A stretch of 64,000 nt of DNA from Chitinophaga sancti (GCF_034424315.1 NZ_CP139972.1:8357769-8421768), one strand, 5' to 3'; numbered from the stretch's first letter, positions 52,029 to 61,714 are shown. Notes: generated from the sequence alone by a model not told the origin. Made by a program: numbers and translations.

Positions 52029-52061
52029 AAAAAAGGGTTTGCCACTGGCAAACCCTTTTTT
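52029..52061. terminator. bidirectional terminator
   Basis: GGGTTTGCC and GGCAAACCC with six-base A and T tracts outside, in the gap between the converging NlpC and ppa genes. Confidence 0.9.
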
Positions 52062-52066
52062 GTAAA

Positions 52067-52606
52067 TTATTTATTGAACTTTTTCTTGTAGCCTTCAATG
52101 CTCTCAAGAATGATCCTTTCAGCAACTTCTTTATTCTGGAATTCAGCTACTTTCACCTCTTTGTGCTCAAGTCTCTTATATTCTTCGAAGAAGTGACGCA
52201 TTTCAGCAGTGAAATGAGGCGGTAACTCGGTAATATCGTTAATATAGTTTACGCTCATATCATTTGCAGCTACAGCGATGATCTTGTCATCAGCCTCTCC
52301 ACCATCGATCATCTGCATTACACCGATCACCTTTGCTTCCATAATACACATGGGCACTACATCCACCTGTGACAGGATGAGGATATCCAGTGGATCATGG
52401 TCATCGCAGTATGTCTGAGGAATAAAGCCATAGTTTGCAGGGTAGTATACGGAAGAATACAGCACTCTGTCCAATTTGAGCAGACCAGTTTCCTTGTCCA
52501 GCTCGTATTTAGCGCGGCAGCCTTTGGGTATTTCAATAATCGCATTTACGACTTTGGGTGATTCAGATCCTGTGCTGACTTGATGCCAGGGATTGTTCGA
52601 CGTCAT
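52067..52606 (-). CDS. ppa: inorganic pyrophosphatase
   Basis: 179 residues from ATG 52606 ([13 protein letters not shown]), the usual length for family I enzymes. Hydrolyses pyrophosphate to drive biosynthesis. The metal signature is present as [13 protein letters not shown], with [41 protein letters not shown] upstream. An upstream in-frame ATG at 52687 is not family-like. Monocistronic: terminator at 52029-52061, long leader upstream. Confidence 0.96.
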   Translation of the reverse strand: MTSNNPWHQVSTGSESPKVVNAIIEIPKGCRAKYELDKETGLLKLDRVLYSSVYYPANYGFIPQTYCDDHDPLDILILSQVDVVPMCIMEAKVIGVMQMIDGGEADDKIIAVAANDMSVNYINDITELPPHFTAEMRHFFEEYKRLEHKEVKVAEFQNKEVAERIILESIEGYKKKFNK

Positions 52607-52807
52607 CTTCAAAACTATTTTATTGTTTATTATTATTTTGGTGCCGCCAGCATTGGTCAGTATTACAAAAAGAAAAAGGCTGTCCAAGTCGGTTGCGGGA
52701 CTTAGGTCAGCTATTAAACCTTAATGCAATGTGGAATTTAACTTTTGCTGGCGCGTCGCAAAAATAAGGAACTCAACTGTAAATCACAACATACAGGGAT
52801 GGTAGGA

Positions 52808-53281
52808 CTAATTTTGGTCCGGAGACGGTATACTAAGGGTATCCTGCTGCATAACGCTGGCAGAATCCATAATAGGTGTAGCCGGAGGCATATAATTAGG
52901 AATAATACTTTCTAAAGACAGCGAAATTTTCCATTGACCATTCTCCTTCACCAGTTGCAGTCTCTCCTGCTGTTTAGAGCTGGAGTTCAACACTGTTACG
53001 GTCGCTTTATCTCCATTTTCTTCCGCATTTACCACTTCAATGCCTGCCTTCTTGATTTTAGCTCTTTCGGATTCATTGCGGCGGGCATCAAAAAATGAAT
53101 ACAACTGGATCACCTGCTGCGATTCCTTCGTCGAATAGTCTCTGGCGAGGTCGAAATTAGATTCCTGAATGGCATGCATAAAATTAAGCGCTACCTCCTG
53201 TGGGGAAGCCTGTTTTTTGCAGCCGCTCAGTACAACACCGGATATTAAAACCAGGACAAAAAAGCGCAGGTATTTGGTCAT
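52808..53281 (-). CDS. DUF4878 lipoprotein
   Basis: 157 residues from ATG 53281 with a lipobox (SGVVLSGCKK, Cys about 21). The mature part has a nuclear-transport-factor-like, cystatin-like DUF4878 pattern (SPQEVALNFMHAIQESNFDLARDYS; ENGDKATVTVLNSSSKQQERLQLVKENGQWKISL). The C-terminal tail (about 125-157) is Ser/Pro/Thr rich. The function is unknown. A strong consensus promoter (53310-53340) precedes it. Confidence 0.88.
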   Translation of the reverse strand: MTKYLRFFVLVLISGVVLSGCKKQASPQEVALNFMHAIQESNFDLARDYSTKESQQVIQLYSFFDARRNESERAKIKKAGIEVVNAEENGDKATVTVLNSSSKQQERLQLVKENGQWKISLSLESIIPNYMPPATPIMDSASVMQQDTLSIPSPDQN

Positions 53282-53309
53282 GCAATTGTTCATTGTAGAT
53301 AAGAGGTAA

Positions 53310-53340
53310 CAAAAATAGGAGGAAAGTAGAAATTTACAAA
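53310..53340 (-). promoter_or_regulatory. consensus promoter for the DUF4878 gene
   Basis: On the minus strand: TTTG (53340-53337), 19 nt, TATTTTTG (53317-53310). Both elements and spacing match the Bacteroidota consensus, 28 nt before the ATG. Confidence 0.75.
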
Positions 53341-53486
53341 AAAGCGATGATGAGACTTTGGTCATGACTACAGACTTATAACCCCAAAAGGAGTAATTGT
53401 TATGTCTTGCCATTGGTACAGGTTCGTATTGTTGTTCATTTCGCATAATAAAAAGTGAACATACAATAAACGCTGTTAAGGAAGTG

Positions 53487-54515
53487 TTAATTATCTCTGC
53501 GCTCCTCTTTTTCTTTGTCTCTATCCCTGTTCCGGTAGTGCTGATTTTGATGCTGGTGGTGTTCTTCTTTTTCTTTTGCGGCATCATATGCACGTATGAT
53601 GGCTTTTACCAGGCGGTGTCTTACTACATCTTCCTCATCCAGTTCCAGGTACCCGATACCATCTACATTGCGGAGGATGCGGCTTGCTTTTGCCAGGCCT
53701 GACTGCTGATTTTTGGGCAGATCGATCTGGGTCATATCACCGGTGATGATGGCCTTTGCATTTGGACCGATACGGGTCAGGAACATTTTCATCTGGAGGT
53801 CGGTGGCGTTCTGTGCCTCATCCAGGATGATAAAAGAGTTGTCCAGGGTACGGCCACGCATGTATGCCAGCGGAGCAATTTCGATGACGCGGTTGGTCAT
53901 GTAATAGCTCAGTTTATCTGCCGGGATCATATCGTCCAGTGCATCGTAGAGTGGACGCAGGTATGGATCAATCTTTTCTTTGAGATCACCCGGGAGGAAG
54001 CCAAGGTTTTCACCAGCTTCTACGGCAGGACGGGTAAGGATGATTTTCCTGACAGCTTTATTTTTCAGTGCGCGTACAGCAAGTGCCACAGCAGTATAGG
54101 TTTTACCGGTACCTGCAGGGCCGATGGCGAAAATGATGTCATTCTTTTCGGCCATGGCTACCATCTTTTTCTGGTTGGCCGTTCTTGCTCTTACATTGCG
54201 GCCATTAGGGCCAAAGACGAGAATTTCGTTTGAATTGCGATCCTTGAAATTATCTACAGCCTCTTCGTCTCCCAAAATTTGTTCAAAGTAATTTTCACTC
54301 AGGTTACCATTGCGTTCCAGGTAAGTGATGATCTGTGTAATTTTTTCCTGTGCTGTAGCTACTTCTTCCGGTGCACCGGATATTTTAAGTTGAGTACCCC
54401 GGGAGAGAATCTTTAGCAGCGGAAATTTTTTCTTCAGCAGGTCGAGCTTTCCATTGTTGACACCAAAAAACTCGATAGGGTTAATGCTGTCTAAGTTGAT
54501 GATTGATTCTGTCAA
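53487..54515 (-). CDS. phoH: PhoH family protein (NTPase)
   Basis: 342 residues from the TTG at 54515 (MTESIINLDSINPIEFFG), since no ATG fits and the upstream part of the frame is not family-like. A KH-like N-terminal region (LLKILSRGTQLKISGAPEEVATAQEKI) precedes the PhoH ATPase domain: Walker A GPAGTGKT, PAVEAGENLGFLPGDLKEKIDPYLRPLYDAL and Walker B FIILDEAQNAT. The tail is charged (QHYRNRDRDKEKEERRDN). The family is linked to phosphate starvation and RNA metabolism; the exact role is unclear. Confidence 0.92.
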   Translation of the reverse strand: MTESIINLDSINPIEFFGVNNGKLDLLKKKFPLLKILSRGTQLKISGAPEEVATAQEKITQIITYLERNGNLSENYFEQILGDEEAVDNFKDRNSNEILVFGPNGRNVRARTANQKKMVAMAEKNDIIFAIGPAGTGKTYTAVALAVRALKNKAVRKIILTRPAVEAGENLGFLPGDLKEKIDPYLRPLYDALDDMIPADKLSYYMTNRVIEIAPLAYMRGRTLDNSFIILDEAQNATDLQMKMFLTRIGPNAKAIITGDMTQIDLPKNQQSGLAKASRILRNVDGIGYLELDEEDVVRHRLVKAIIRAYDAAKEKEEHHQHQNQHYRNRDRDKEKEERRDN

Positions 54516-54964
54516 GTGTTGTCTTATTTTAAAGTGAAAAGGGATACCACCCAGGCCGTGTGGCAGCCATACCAGCAGCGGCAATAACCACGCCAAAGCA
54601 TTTTTCCTTCAGCATTGGCATTCTTATAAGAATTTTACTGCCATTGTGTTTGTTTTTATTTCTAAAAGGTTCCTTTGATTTGGTCAAAGATATGTACCAT
54701 TTTAAATCTATGAAAAATGCGAAATCCACATTGAGTGGAAAAATTGAAATGCCAGGAAGGCTTCAGGTAGTTTTTAATTACCCCGGGTGCGCTCGGCTTA
54801 AAAAAAGAAAATTCGTCACCACCTGCTTTCTAACATGGAATATAAGCAGGAAGTTTAAAACAGTAAATGAAAAGATTGTTACGCCCGCCAGCGCCTGTAG
54901 AAAAATATCTACTAAAAAATAATAATATATTTTCTATTTTTAAGACCTTATCCTACAGAAATTT
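54516..54964. other. 450-bp region between phoH and the PAS kinase genes
   Basis: No gene supported. It is the divergent upstream region of phoH (leftward) and the PAS kinase gene (rightward). A minus-strand TATCTTTG (54685-54692) could be a phoH -7 box. The right part is A/T-rich. Short open frames here have no family similarity. Confidence 0.5.
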
Positions 54965-57145
54965 ATGAATGATGCCATTATAAACAAGGCACTCGCTTCG
55001 TTTGTACCGGCACTGTTACTAGACCTTAATGGAAACCTGTTATCGGCCAATGATCGGGCCAGGGGACTTGTGCAGTTACCGGGGGGAGATCCAGGAAAAG
55101 CCCACTATGATCACCTAATCGGGGAAAGAACCGGCATATATTGGGGAGCACTATTAGCAAGCTTTCAGAACGGACTAAAAGCCTGCGTTGAATTTGCAGG
55201 ACCGGGTGGACAATGGACAGTATGGCAACTGCTGTCTCAGGACGAATATTTTGTATTACTGGGGCAGGAAACCGCCCGGCCAGATAAACTATTTAATCAC
55301 CTTCCACTGGGCATTCAACAGTTTTCCGTGGATGGATTCCCGCTTAAAAGCAACGCCTTACAAAAAGAGATCTGGGGGCCTCATCACCCTATTTTTATCC
55401 AACCGGGGTATAACATCCTGCGGGATCCTGTTTACCGCCAGATAGGGCTAAGTCAAATGTTTGAAGAGGTCCTCGACAAAGGCCGGCCTGTTAAAAAAGA
55501 GATCCTACTCCGCTACCAGGAATATTCGGTGGGTGATGCGATCCGCTTATCCCCCTGTTTTTATGAGGCCACTGTTTTTCCGGCCTTCAACCCGCAAAGA
55601 CAGATTTCTGACCTCTTCCTTTTATTGAAGGAATGTACTGCCCAAAAGCTGCACCTGATGGGGCTGGAAAAGAGTGCCCGCCTGCTGGAAAGCGTAGTGG
55701 AGCATCTGCCTATCGGTTATGTGCAGTTTGATCACCATGGATTTTTGCGTCGTATCAATCAAACGCATCGGGAGTTTTTGAAAGTACGCCCCGGCTTCAA
55801 TGAAGACAGTTATAACATCCTGAGCGATCCATTTGCCCGGATGTATGGTTTCAATGAGATGTTCATGACGGTGGTGACAGAGAACAAAATGATGCGGAAA
55901 GAAATCGAGGTAGACTTTGGCCAGGAGACTCACTTTACAGCGCTTTCGCTGGTTCGCTGGATGGATTATACCCTGTTTCCGCTCCAGGACCCGGTAGATA
56001 AGAAAACGATCGTGGTGGCACTGATCAACGATATTACCGATACTAAGCTGGAGCATTATATGCGAACCGAGCTACAGCGGAATACAGAGCAGCTACACCT
56101 TTTCTTCGATGCGGTAGATATGGGATACGCCACCCTGGAAAGGGATGGCCGGGTAAATTTCATGAACCGGAAGGCAGCGCAAATGGCAGGTGTGGAAATT
56201 CAGCCAGGGTGTAATATCTTTGACATTATCCCTGAGTTTAGAACGCCGTCTCCATTTTTGGACAGACTGGCGCAGGCTATGAACAGTACTGTATCCAAAT
56301 CCTTCAGCAGCTATTTCTACGGAATGGATAAGTGGTACGATTTCCTGGTCACACCTATGCGTGACAACACGGTATCTGTCTTTATCCGGGATATTACCGG
56401 AAGCCGTAAACTGCAAAAAGAATTACGCAGGGCTAATAGTCAGCTGAGTAAGCTGAACCGGAATTTATTGAACCAAAACCAGCAGCTGGAAGACTTTGCG
56501 CACATCACTTCCCATAATCTACGGGCACCGATTGCCAATCTGAAAGCACTGATGCAACTGCACAACCATTCCGAGGAAGAAAAAGAGAAAACCGAATACC
56601 TGGGTATGCTCGAATCTGTGATCAATAAAACCGATGAAACTCTTAATGACCTGGTAAACGTGGTGCAGATACGAAAAGAGACAGATATACGGCAGGAACA
56701 GCTTTTGATCGAAGGCAGGCTGCAATATGTATCGCATGTGCTGCTGCTGGAAATCAACAAGAGCGGCCTTCAGATCACCACAGACTTGCAGGAAGCACCA
56801 TCGATACGGTTTCCGAGGATCTACCTTGACAGCATCCTGCAAAACCTGATCACCAATGCCATCCGTTACCGGATGCCTGAAAGGGTGCCTACCCTCCACT
56901 TCAGCAGCTGGAAAGAAAAAGGTTTGATCACACTGACTGCCGAAGACAATGGGATGGGGATCGATATGAATCGCTTTGGTAGCAAGCTGTTTGGGTTCAG
57001 GAAAACATTTCATAAAAATTCTGACGCTAAGGGAATCGGCTTATTTATTACGAAGACCCAGGTAGAAGCAATGGGAGGAAGTATAAGTGCAGAGAGTGTA
57101 CCTGGCCGGGGTACCAAATTTATTATTACCTTTAAAACCGAATAA
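54965..57145 (+). CDS. multi-PAS sensor histidine kinase
   Basis: 726 residues, no transmembrane helix, so cytosolic. Four PAS-like segments lie in tandem: about 5-115, 117-235, 240-360 and 370-480 (GIQQFSVDGFPLKSN; PIGYVQFDHHGFLRRINQT; DMGYATLERDGRVNFMNRKAA). A coiled linker leads to a HisKA-like domain with His in ITSHNLRAPIANLKALM (about 500-560) and a HATPase_c domain (ILQNLITNAIRYRM; DNGMGIDMNRFGSKLFGF; GIGLFITKTQVEAMGG). It probably phosphorylates the single-domain regulator encoded 8 bp downstream. Confidence 0.93.
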   Translation: MNDAIINKALASFVPALLLDLNGNLLSANDRARGLVQLPGGDPGKAHYDHLIGERTGIYWGALLASFQNGLKACVEFAGPGGQWTVWQLLSQDEYFVLLGQETARPDKLFNHLPLGIQQFSVDGFPLKSNALQKEIWGPHHPIFIQPGYNILRDPVYRQIGLSQMFEEVLDKGRPVKKEILLRYQEYSVGDAIRLSPCFYEATVFPAFNPQRQISDLFLLLKECTAQKLHLMGLEKSARLLESVVEHLPIGYVQFDHHGFLRRINQTHREFLKVRPGFNEDSYNILSDPFARMYGFNEMFMTVVTENKMMRKEIEVDFGQETHFTALSLVRWMDYTLFPLQDPVDKKTIVVALINDITDTKLEHYMRTELQRNTEQLHLFFDAVDMGYATLERDGRVNFMNRKAAQMAGVEIQPGCNIFDIIPEFRTPSPFLDRLAQAMNSTVSKSFSSYFYGMDKWYDFLVTPMRDNTVSVFIRDITGSRKLQKELRRANSQLSKLNRNLLNQNQQLEDFAHITSHNLRAPIANLKALMQLHNHSEEEKEKTEYLGMLESVINKTDETLNDLVNVVQIRKETDIRQEQLLIEGRLQYVSHVLLLEINKSGLQITTDLQEAPSIRFPRIYLDSILQNLITNAIRYRMPERVPTLHFSSWKEKGLITLTAEDNGMGIDMNRFGSKLFGFRKTFHKNSDAKGIGLFITKTQVEAMGGSISAESVPGRGTKFIITFKTE

Positions 57146-57153
57146 ATCCCTGT

Positions 57154-57549
57154 ATGCAATTGCTCAATATGATCTTTATCGTTGATGATGACCCGATTCA
57201 TCAGCAAATAGCAAATCTGATGATCAAACGACAAGGGATCGGGGAGAAAGTGAAGGCTTTTTCCGAAGCACAGGACGCGCTCAACTACCTGCGGGAGTAC
57301 ATTTATGAGCCGGACCTGCTGCCAGACCTGATTCTGCTGGATCTGAACATGCCCGTAATGGACGGATGGGATTTCCTGAATGACTATGCCGGATTTTATG
57401 AGCAACTACCTAAAAAGATTGGCATCTTCGTACTCACTTCTTCTATCGATGATAGCGACAGAAAGAAAGTAGATGATTATGCTTTTGTAAAAGGGTACCT
57501 CACGAAGCCTTTGTCAAGCGAGATCATTAATAAACTCCAGGGTGAGTAA
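57154..57549 (+). CDS. single-domain response regulator
   Basis: 131 residues, receiver domain only. The acidic cluster is IVDDDP (10-14), phospho-acceptor Asp63 in LILLDLNMPVMDGWDF, a Thr in VLTSSID and Lys in GYLTKPLSS. With no output domain it resembles Rcp1/CheY-type regulators that work by protein contact or a phosphorelay. The 8-bp gap to the PAS kinase gene marks a cognate pair. The start may be Met6 (MIFIVDDD). Confidence 0.94.
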   Translation: MQLLNMIFIVDDDPIHQQIANLMIKRQGIGEKVKAFSEAQDALNYLREYIYEPDLLPDLILLDLNMPVMDGWDFLNDYAGFYEQLPKKIGIFVLTSSIDDSDRKKVDDYAFVKGYLTKPLSSEIINKLQGE

Positions 57550-57557
57550 ATAAACAA

Positions 57558-57583
57558 ATCCCGCCATTCGTAAATAGCGGGAT
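57558..57583. terminator. hairpin between converging genes
   Basis: ATCCCGC (57558-57564) pairs with GCGGGAT (57577-57583) across a 12-nt loop. No long T run follows, so it is only a probable terminator. Confidence 0.55.
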
Positions 57584-57604
57584 CAAATATGTGTTTGAAC
57601 ACGA

Positions 57605-58264
57605 TTATGCTAACTTGAGTGCTTTAATGGCTGCCGCAGGATCAGGCGCATTGAATACTGAACTGCCAGCTACCAATACATCAGCTCCGGCCGCTATTAT
57701 TTCCGCAGCGTTGTCCGTGGTAATTCCTCCATCTACTTCAATTAGTGCATGTGCCTGATGTTCTTCTATCAGGGCGCGTAGCTGCTTTATTTTAATGAGT
57801 GACTGGCTGATGAAGTGCTGACCACCGAAGCCGGGGTTCACACTCATGATGAGTACCAGGTCTACATCCTTAATTACATTTTCCAGCAGGTGTACGGGGG
57901 TGTGCGGGTTCAGTGCCACGCCCGCCTGCATACCGAGGTTTTTGATCTGCTGTATATTGCGATGCAGGTGCGTACAGGCTTCGTAGTGTACGGTGAGAAT
58001 GTCGGCACCGGCTTTTTTAAAATCTTCCGCATACCTCTCCGGTTCTTCTATCATCAGGTGCACATCACAGATCTTGCGGGCTGCTTTTTTAATATGGGAA
58101 ATGACGGGTAGTCCAAAACTGATATTAGGCACAAAACGTCCGTCCATTACATCCAGGTGCAACCAATCTGCCTCACTGTTATTCAGCATATCTACTTCCT
58201 TGCCGAGCTCCAGGAAATTGGAGGCGAGGAGGGAGGGGGCAATAAGGGTGGTCTTCTTTTTCAA
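57605..58264 (-). CDS. rpe: ribulose-phosphate 3-epimerase
   Basis: 219 residues, TIM barrel. Interconverts ribulose-5-phosphate and xylulose-5-phosphate in the pentose phosphate pathway. The start is TTG at 58264 (MKKKTTLIAPSLLASNF). Metal and acid/base motifs: LHLDVMDGRFVPNISFG, DVHLMIEEP, MSVNPGFGGQHF and IEVDGGI. It is the last gene of the leftward series thrA-thrB-thrC-TPR-rpe, 33 bp after the TPR gene. A TACATTCG close to the -7 consensus precedes it within the TPR gene's 3' end. Confidence 0.96.
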   Translation of the reverse strand: MKKKTTLIAPSLLASNFLELGKEVDMLNNSEADWLHLDVMDGRFVPNISFGLPVISHIKKAARKICDVHLMIEEPERYAEDFKKAGADILTVHYEACTHLHRNIQQIKNLGMQAGVALNPHTPVHLLENVIKDVDLVLIMSVNPGFGGQHFISQSLIKIKQLRALIEEHQAHALIEVDGGITTDNAAEIIAAGADVLVAGSSVFNAPDPAAAIKALKLA

Positions 58265-58297
58265 AGGAACAACGTTTTTTTGAGCTACGAATGTAAC

Positions 58298-59302
58298 TTA
58301 TTTCTGTATGTTGGCCAGCGCCTCTTTGGCGGCTGTATAATCCTTTTTGAAGGTGATGGCCTTGCTATAATCGTCTATAGCTGCCTGTTTCCGGCCCAGT
58401 TTTTCGTTGCACCTGCCACGATAGTAATACGCTTCCCCGTCAGTCGGGCCAGACTTACAGGCCATATTAAAGTAATTGAAGGCAGACTGCCATTCCTGTT
58501 GTTTGTAATAGATGTTCCCTAATGCAAAATAGTTGTCACCATCTTCCGGATCGATATTGATCGCATTTTTGAATGCTGTGATCGCATCCCCGGGTTTATT
58601 TTCCTGCTCATAGAATTTACCGATGGAATAGATCGCATCATCGTTCGTAGAATCCATTCTGGCAGCCAGCTGGTAGTACTGCAAAGCGGCAGGTATATGA
58701 CGCTGTTTCAGCAGGTCGCCCAGTTCCATGACAGCGTCGTAGTCACTCTGTAAGCCTGCCTGGTCAATGGCGGTTCTCAGGTGTTGGATGGCAAGAGCGG
58801 TATCTTTATTCTCTTCGGCAATTTTAGCTTTGAGATAATAGGCTTTATCGTGATTGGCAGGGTCATTGGCCAGCCTGGAAGCAAGGCTGTCTGCACGTTT
58901 GTATTGTTTATCTTCAATGAGGGCTGTGGCGAGGCGGTATTGCAGGTAGGCATACTTTGGTGCCAGGTGCTGTGCTTTTTCGAAGTTGGCTACTGCCTGT
59001 TTGTATTCGCCTGTTAAGATAGCGGCTTCGCCGGCGCCTGCCCAATAATCAGGCACATTTGGCTTCAGGTTCGCTGCTTTTTCAAAGTCTTTCTGAGCCA
59101 GGCCGGGGTCTGTATTAAATAATAAAAGTGCTCTTCTGAAATGCAGGTCTGCATTGTCAGGAAATTTTTTAAGAGAGTCTGTCAAAGGCTGTATCATAGG
59201 CGCATTCAGCGCGGAATCGGCAGCTGCATCTGCTGTATGCTCCGGAGAGTTGGAGTTGCAGGCAAACAGGATTGGCAGTGCAAAAAGGGCCAGGTGTTTC
59301 AT
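58298..59302 (-). CDS. TPR lipoprotein
   Basis: 334 residues with a lipobox (ALPILFACNS, Cys about 15). About eight TPR-type repeats follow (PDNADLHFRRALLLFNTDPG; PDYWAGAGEAAILTGEYKQAVANFEKAQHLAPKYAYLQYRLATALI; DDAIYSIGKFYEQENKPGDAITAFKNAINIDPEDGDNYFALGNIYYKQQEWQSAFNYFN). It is probably an envelope scaffold. It follows thrC on the same strand but is separated by a 115-bp inverted repeat. Confidence 0.9.
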   Translation of the reverse strand: MKHLALFALPILFACNSNSPEHTADAAADSALNAPMIQPLTDSLKKFPDNADLHFRRALLLFNTDPGLAQKDFEKAANLKPNVPDYWAGAGEAAILTGEYKQAVANFEKAQHLAPKYAYLQYRLATALIEDKQYKRADSLASRLANDPANHDKAYYLKAKIAEENKDTALAIQHLRTAIDQAGLQSDYDAVMELGDLLKQRHIPAALQYYQLAARMDSTNDDAIYSIGKFYEQENKPGDAITAFKNAINIDPEDGDNYFALGNIYYKQQEWQSAFNYFNMACKSGPTDGEAYYYRGRCNEKLGRKQAAIDDYSKAITFKKDYTAAKEALANIQK

Positions 59303-59323
59303 ACAGCAATATTATAATAAAAA

Positions 59324-59438
59324 AATAGAGATTGTATCAAAAGTAATTTGAAGGCATTGAGCATTGAATAAATAAAAACTCGCTCCACCAGGGATCCGGA
59401 TTAAATCCGGGATGTTTACTTTTGATACAATCTCTATT
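59324..59438. repeat. long inverted repeat between thrC and the TPR lipoprotein gene
   Basis: Perfect 23-bp arms: 59324-59346 and 59416-59438 (the first begins AATAGAGATTGTATC). The 69-bp interior holds a second hairpin, CCGGAT-TAA-ATCCGG, and a GCATTGA direct repeat (59353-59366). Outside both arms lies the palindromic TTATAA (59312-59317, 59440-59445). On the minus strand a T run follows the second arm, so it might also act as a terminator for the thr operon. A MITE-like remnant is the alternative. Confidence 0.75.
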
Positions 59439-59450
59439 ATTATAAATCCT

Positions 59451-60740
59451 TTATTGCTTCATCAGCCAGTCTTTAAGGGCTGCGTAGTCGTTCGGGAGCT
59501 GTACGGATTGTTTTTCCAGGGAGTAGAGGTGTTGTACCCTCTCCGGGTTGACAATCTCTGCCTGCAGGCTGGATGGAGCTGCATCTGCAAATTTGATCGG
59601 GTGGGCTGTTTCCAGGAATACGCCGGTGGTGTCCGTTGCTCCAGCCAGGTATTTTTGTAAGCCCAGGTAACCTACGGCACCATGTGGATCCAGCATGTAT
59701 TGATGCTCGTTCCATACGGCTTCCATGGTGGCCACTGTGGCCTGGTCATCGAAGCTGTAAGCGGTGAGTTTTTCTTTCAGGGCCGGCAGACTGTTCGTGA
59801 ACAGTTCAAGGATCCTTACAAAGTTGCTCGGATCGGCTACGTCCATCGCATTGGACAGGGTAGGTTTCGCCTGGTTAGGCGCGTACTGCCCATTTTCCAT
59901 GAAACGGGGCACGGTATCATTCACGTTGGTGCTGGCTACGAAATGCTTTACGGGCAAGCCCATTGCAGCGGCCATCATGCCGGCGCAGATATTTCCAAAG
60001 TTGCCGCTCGGTACGGAGAAGACAACTTCTTTTTGCAGTTGTTTATATGCCAGCAGGTAGTAGAACATCTGTGGCAGCCAGCGGGCTACGTTGATAGAGT
60101 TGGCGCTGGTGAGCAGGCTGTGTGCCTGCAGTTCTGCATCGAGGAAAGCAGTTTTCACCATACGCTGACAGTCATCGAAGGTTCCGGCTATTTCCAGGGC
60201 AGTGATGTTCTTACCCAGGGTGGTCAGTTGTTTTTCCTGCAGGGTGCTCACTTTACCACTTGGGTAGAGGATCACCACTTTTACACCCGGTACGTCGTAG
60301 AAGCCGTTGGCCACAGCGCCGCCTGTATCGCCGGAGGTGGCTACCAGCACCGTTACCGGGCGGGTATCGTTCCTGCGGAAGTAACCAAGGCAGCCGGCCA
60401 TGAAGCGGGCGCCTACGTCCTTGAAGGCGAGGGTTGGACCATGCCAGAGTTCAAGGGAGTAGATATTATCGTGCACGGGTGCAACAGGGAAGGGAAAGCT
60501 GAGTGTATCGGCAATGATCTTACGCAGTACATCATCAGGAATCTCTTCGCCTACGAAAGGTTTGATGGCGGCATAGCCGATTTCCACTTCACTTTTTTCG
60601 CTGATATTGTCGAGAAAGTTTTTGTCGAATGCAGGAACCTGCTCCGGGAAATATAATCCCTTGTCCGGCGCAAGGCCAGCTACTACTGCATCTTCGAACG
60701 AAACTATATGTTCTTTATTTTGTAAACTAAAGTATTTCAT
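59451..60740 (-). CDS. thrC: threonine synthase
   Basis: 429 residues, PLP-dependent. Converts O-phosphohomoserine to threonine. The PLP-lysine region is LWHGPTLAFKDVGARFMAG, with VLVATSGDTGGAVANGF and SVPSGNFGNICAGMMAAAMGLPVK. The gene starts 1 bp after the thrB stop and completes the thrABC pathway. No attenuator could be examined because the operon start lies outside the window. Confidence 0.97.
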   Translation of the reverse strand: MKYFSLQNKEHIVSFEDAVVAGLAPDKGLYFPEQVPAFDKNFLDNISEKSEVEIGYAAIKPFVGEEIPDDVLRKIIADTLSFPFPVAPVHDNIYSLELWHGPTLAFKDVGARFMAGCLGYFRRNDTRPVTVLVATSGDTGGAVANGFYDVPGVKVVILYPSGKVSTLQEKQLTTLGKNITALEIAGTFDDCQRMVKTAFLDAELQAHSLLTSANSINVARWLPQMFYYLLAYKQLQKEVVFSVPSGNFGNICAGMMAAAMGLPVKHFVASTNVNDTVPRFMENGQYAPNQAKPTLSNAMDVADPSNFVRILELFTNSLPALKEKLTAYSFDDQATVATMEAVWNEHQYMLDPHGAVGYLGLQKYLAGATDTTGVFLETAHPIKFADAAPSSLQAEIVNPERVQHLYSLEKQSVQLPNDYAALKDWLMKQ

Positions 60741-60741
60741 T

Positions 60742-61677
60742 TTACACTTTTGATATTTTCACACCTTCCGTATTGATCTTCGATACATGGATCTTATAGT
60801 CCACGCCCAAAGGTGCATATACGGTATTCATCATCTCTGCCACATTGCGGGCATTGGCTTCGCCTTTGCTCAGCATAAATACAGACGGACCGGAGCCAGA
60901 GATCCCACCACCGAGGGCACCTGCTTCCTTACATTTTACTTTCAGTTCGTAGAATGCGGGGATGAGGATGGCACGCACGGGTTCTACAATCACATCTTCC
61001 AGTGCACGGCTGATGAGTTCATAGTTTTCCTGGTAGAGACCTGCTACGAGTGCACCGACGTTGCCCCACTGGCGGATGGCATCTGTCATGAGCACTTTTT
61101 GTTTCAGGATCTCGCGGGCATCGGAAGTTTTCACTTCGATCTGTGGATGGATAACGGTCACCCACAGTTCGCCCGGTGTATGGAGGCTTGTAATATCAAG
61201 CGGTTTATAACTTCTTACGAGTGTGAAGCCACCCAGGATGGCGGGGGCTACGTTGTCTGCGTGAGCGGCACCACTGGCCAGTCTTTCCCCTTCCATAGCA
61301 AAGCGTACGAGTTGCTTGCGGGTGAAAGGTTCACCCAGCAGGTGGTTGGCACCTACTACGGCACCTGCGCTACTGGCGGCACTGGAGCCAATGCCACTGC
61401 CTGGTGTGATATTCTTAAATAATTCCAGCTCTATACCTGCGTCCGGATTTCCCAGCTTTTGCAACAATGCCTGTATTGCCACACCGCATACATTCTGTGC
61501 AGGATCTGTAGACAGATTTGCACCATGTACTTTGGTGATCGTCACGCCCGGTTTACTGCTCCTGCGCATGATGAACTCATCGCCGGGAGCCTCCATGGCC
61601 AACCCGATCACATCAAAGCCACAGGCTACATTGGCTACCGTTGCGGGGGCAAATACTTTTATACAATCATTTTCCAT
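60742..61677 (-). CDS. thrB: homoserine kinase
   Basis: 311 residues, GHMP kinase family. Phosphorylates homoserine with ATP. The GHMP ATP loop PGSGIGSSAASSAGAVVGAN and the C-terminal GGGISGSGPSVFML motif are intact; the N-terminus starts MENDCIKVFAPATVANVACGFDVIG. Lies 37 bp after thrA and 1 bp before thrC in one operon. Confidence 0.97.
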   Translation of the reverse strand: MENDCIKVFAPATVANVACGFDVIGLAMEAPGDEFIMRRSSKPGVTITKVHGANLSTDPAQNVCGVAIQALLQKLGNPDAGIELELFKNITPGSGIGSSAASSAGAVVGANHLLGEPFTRKQLVRFAMEGERLASGAAHADNVAPAILGGFTLVRSYKPLDITSLHTPGELWVTVIHPQIEVKTSDAREILKQKVLMTDAIRQWGNVGALVAGLYQENYELISRALEDVIVEPVRAILIPAFYELKVKCKEAGALGGGISGSGPSVFMLSKGEANARNVAEMMNTVYAPLGVDYKIHVSKINTEGVKISKV

Positions 61678-61714
61678 CGGTCTTTGCTTTGTGATTGAAC
61701 ATTTAAGATAAACA

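Noticed and set aside
54560..54922. 120-codon plus-strand frame upstream of the PAS kinase
   Set aside because: Overlaps the phoH upstream region, no family pattern, low-quality composition.
59682..60656. Long plus-strand open frame opposite thrC
   Set aside because: Antisense shadow of threonine synthase; no start context or family similarity.
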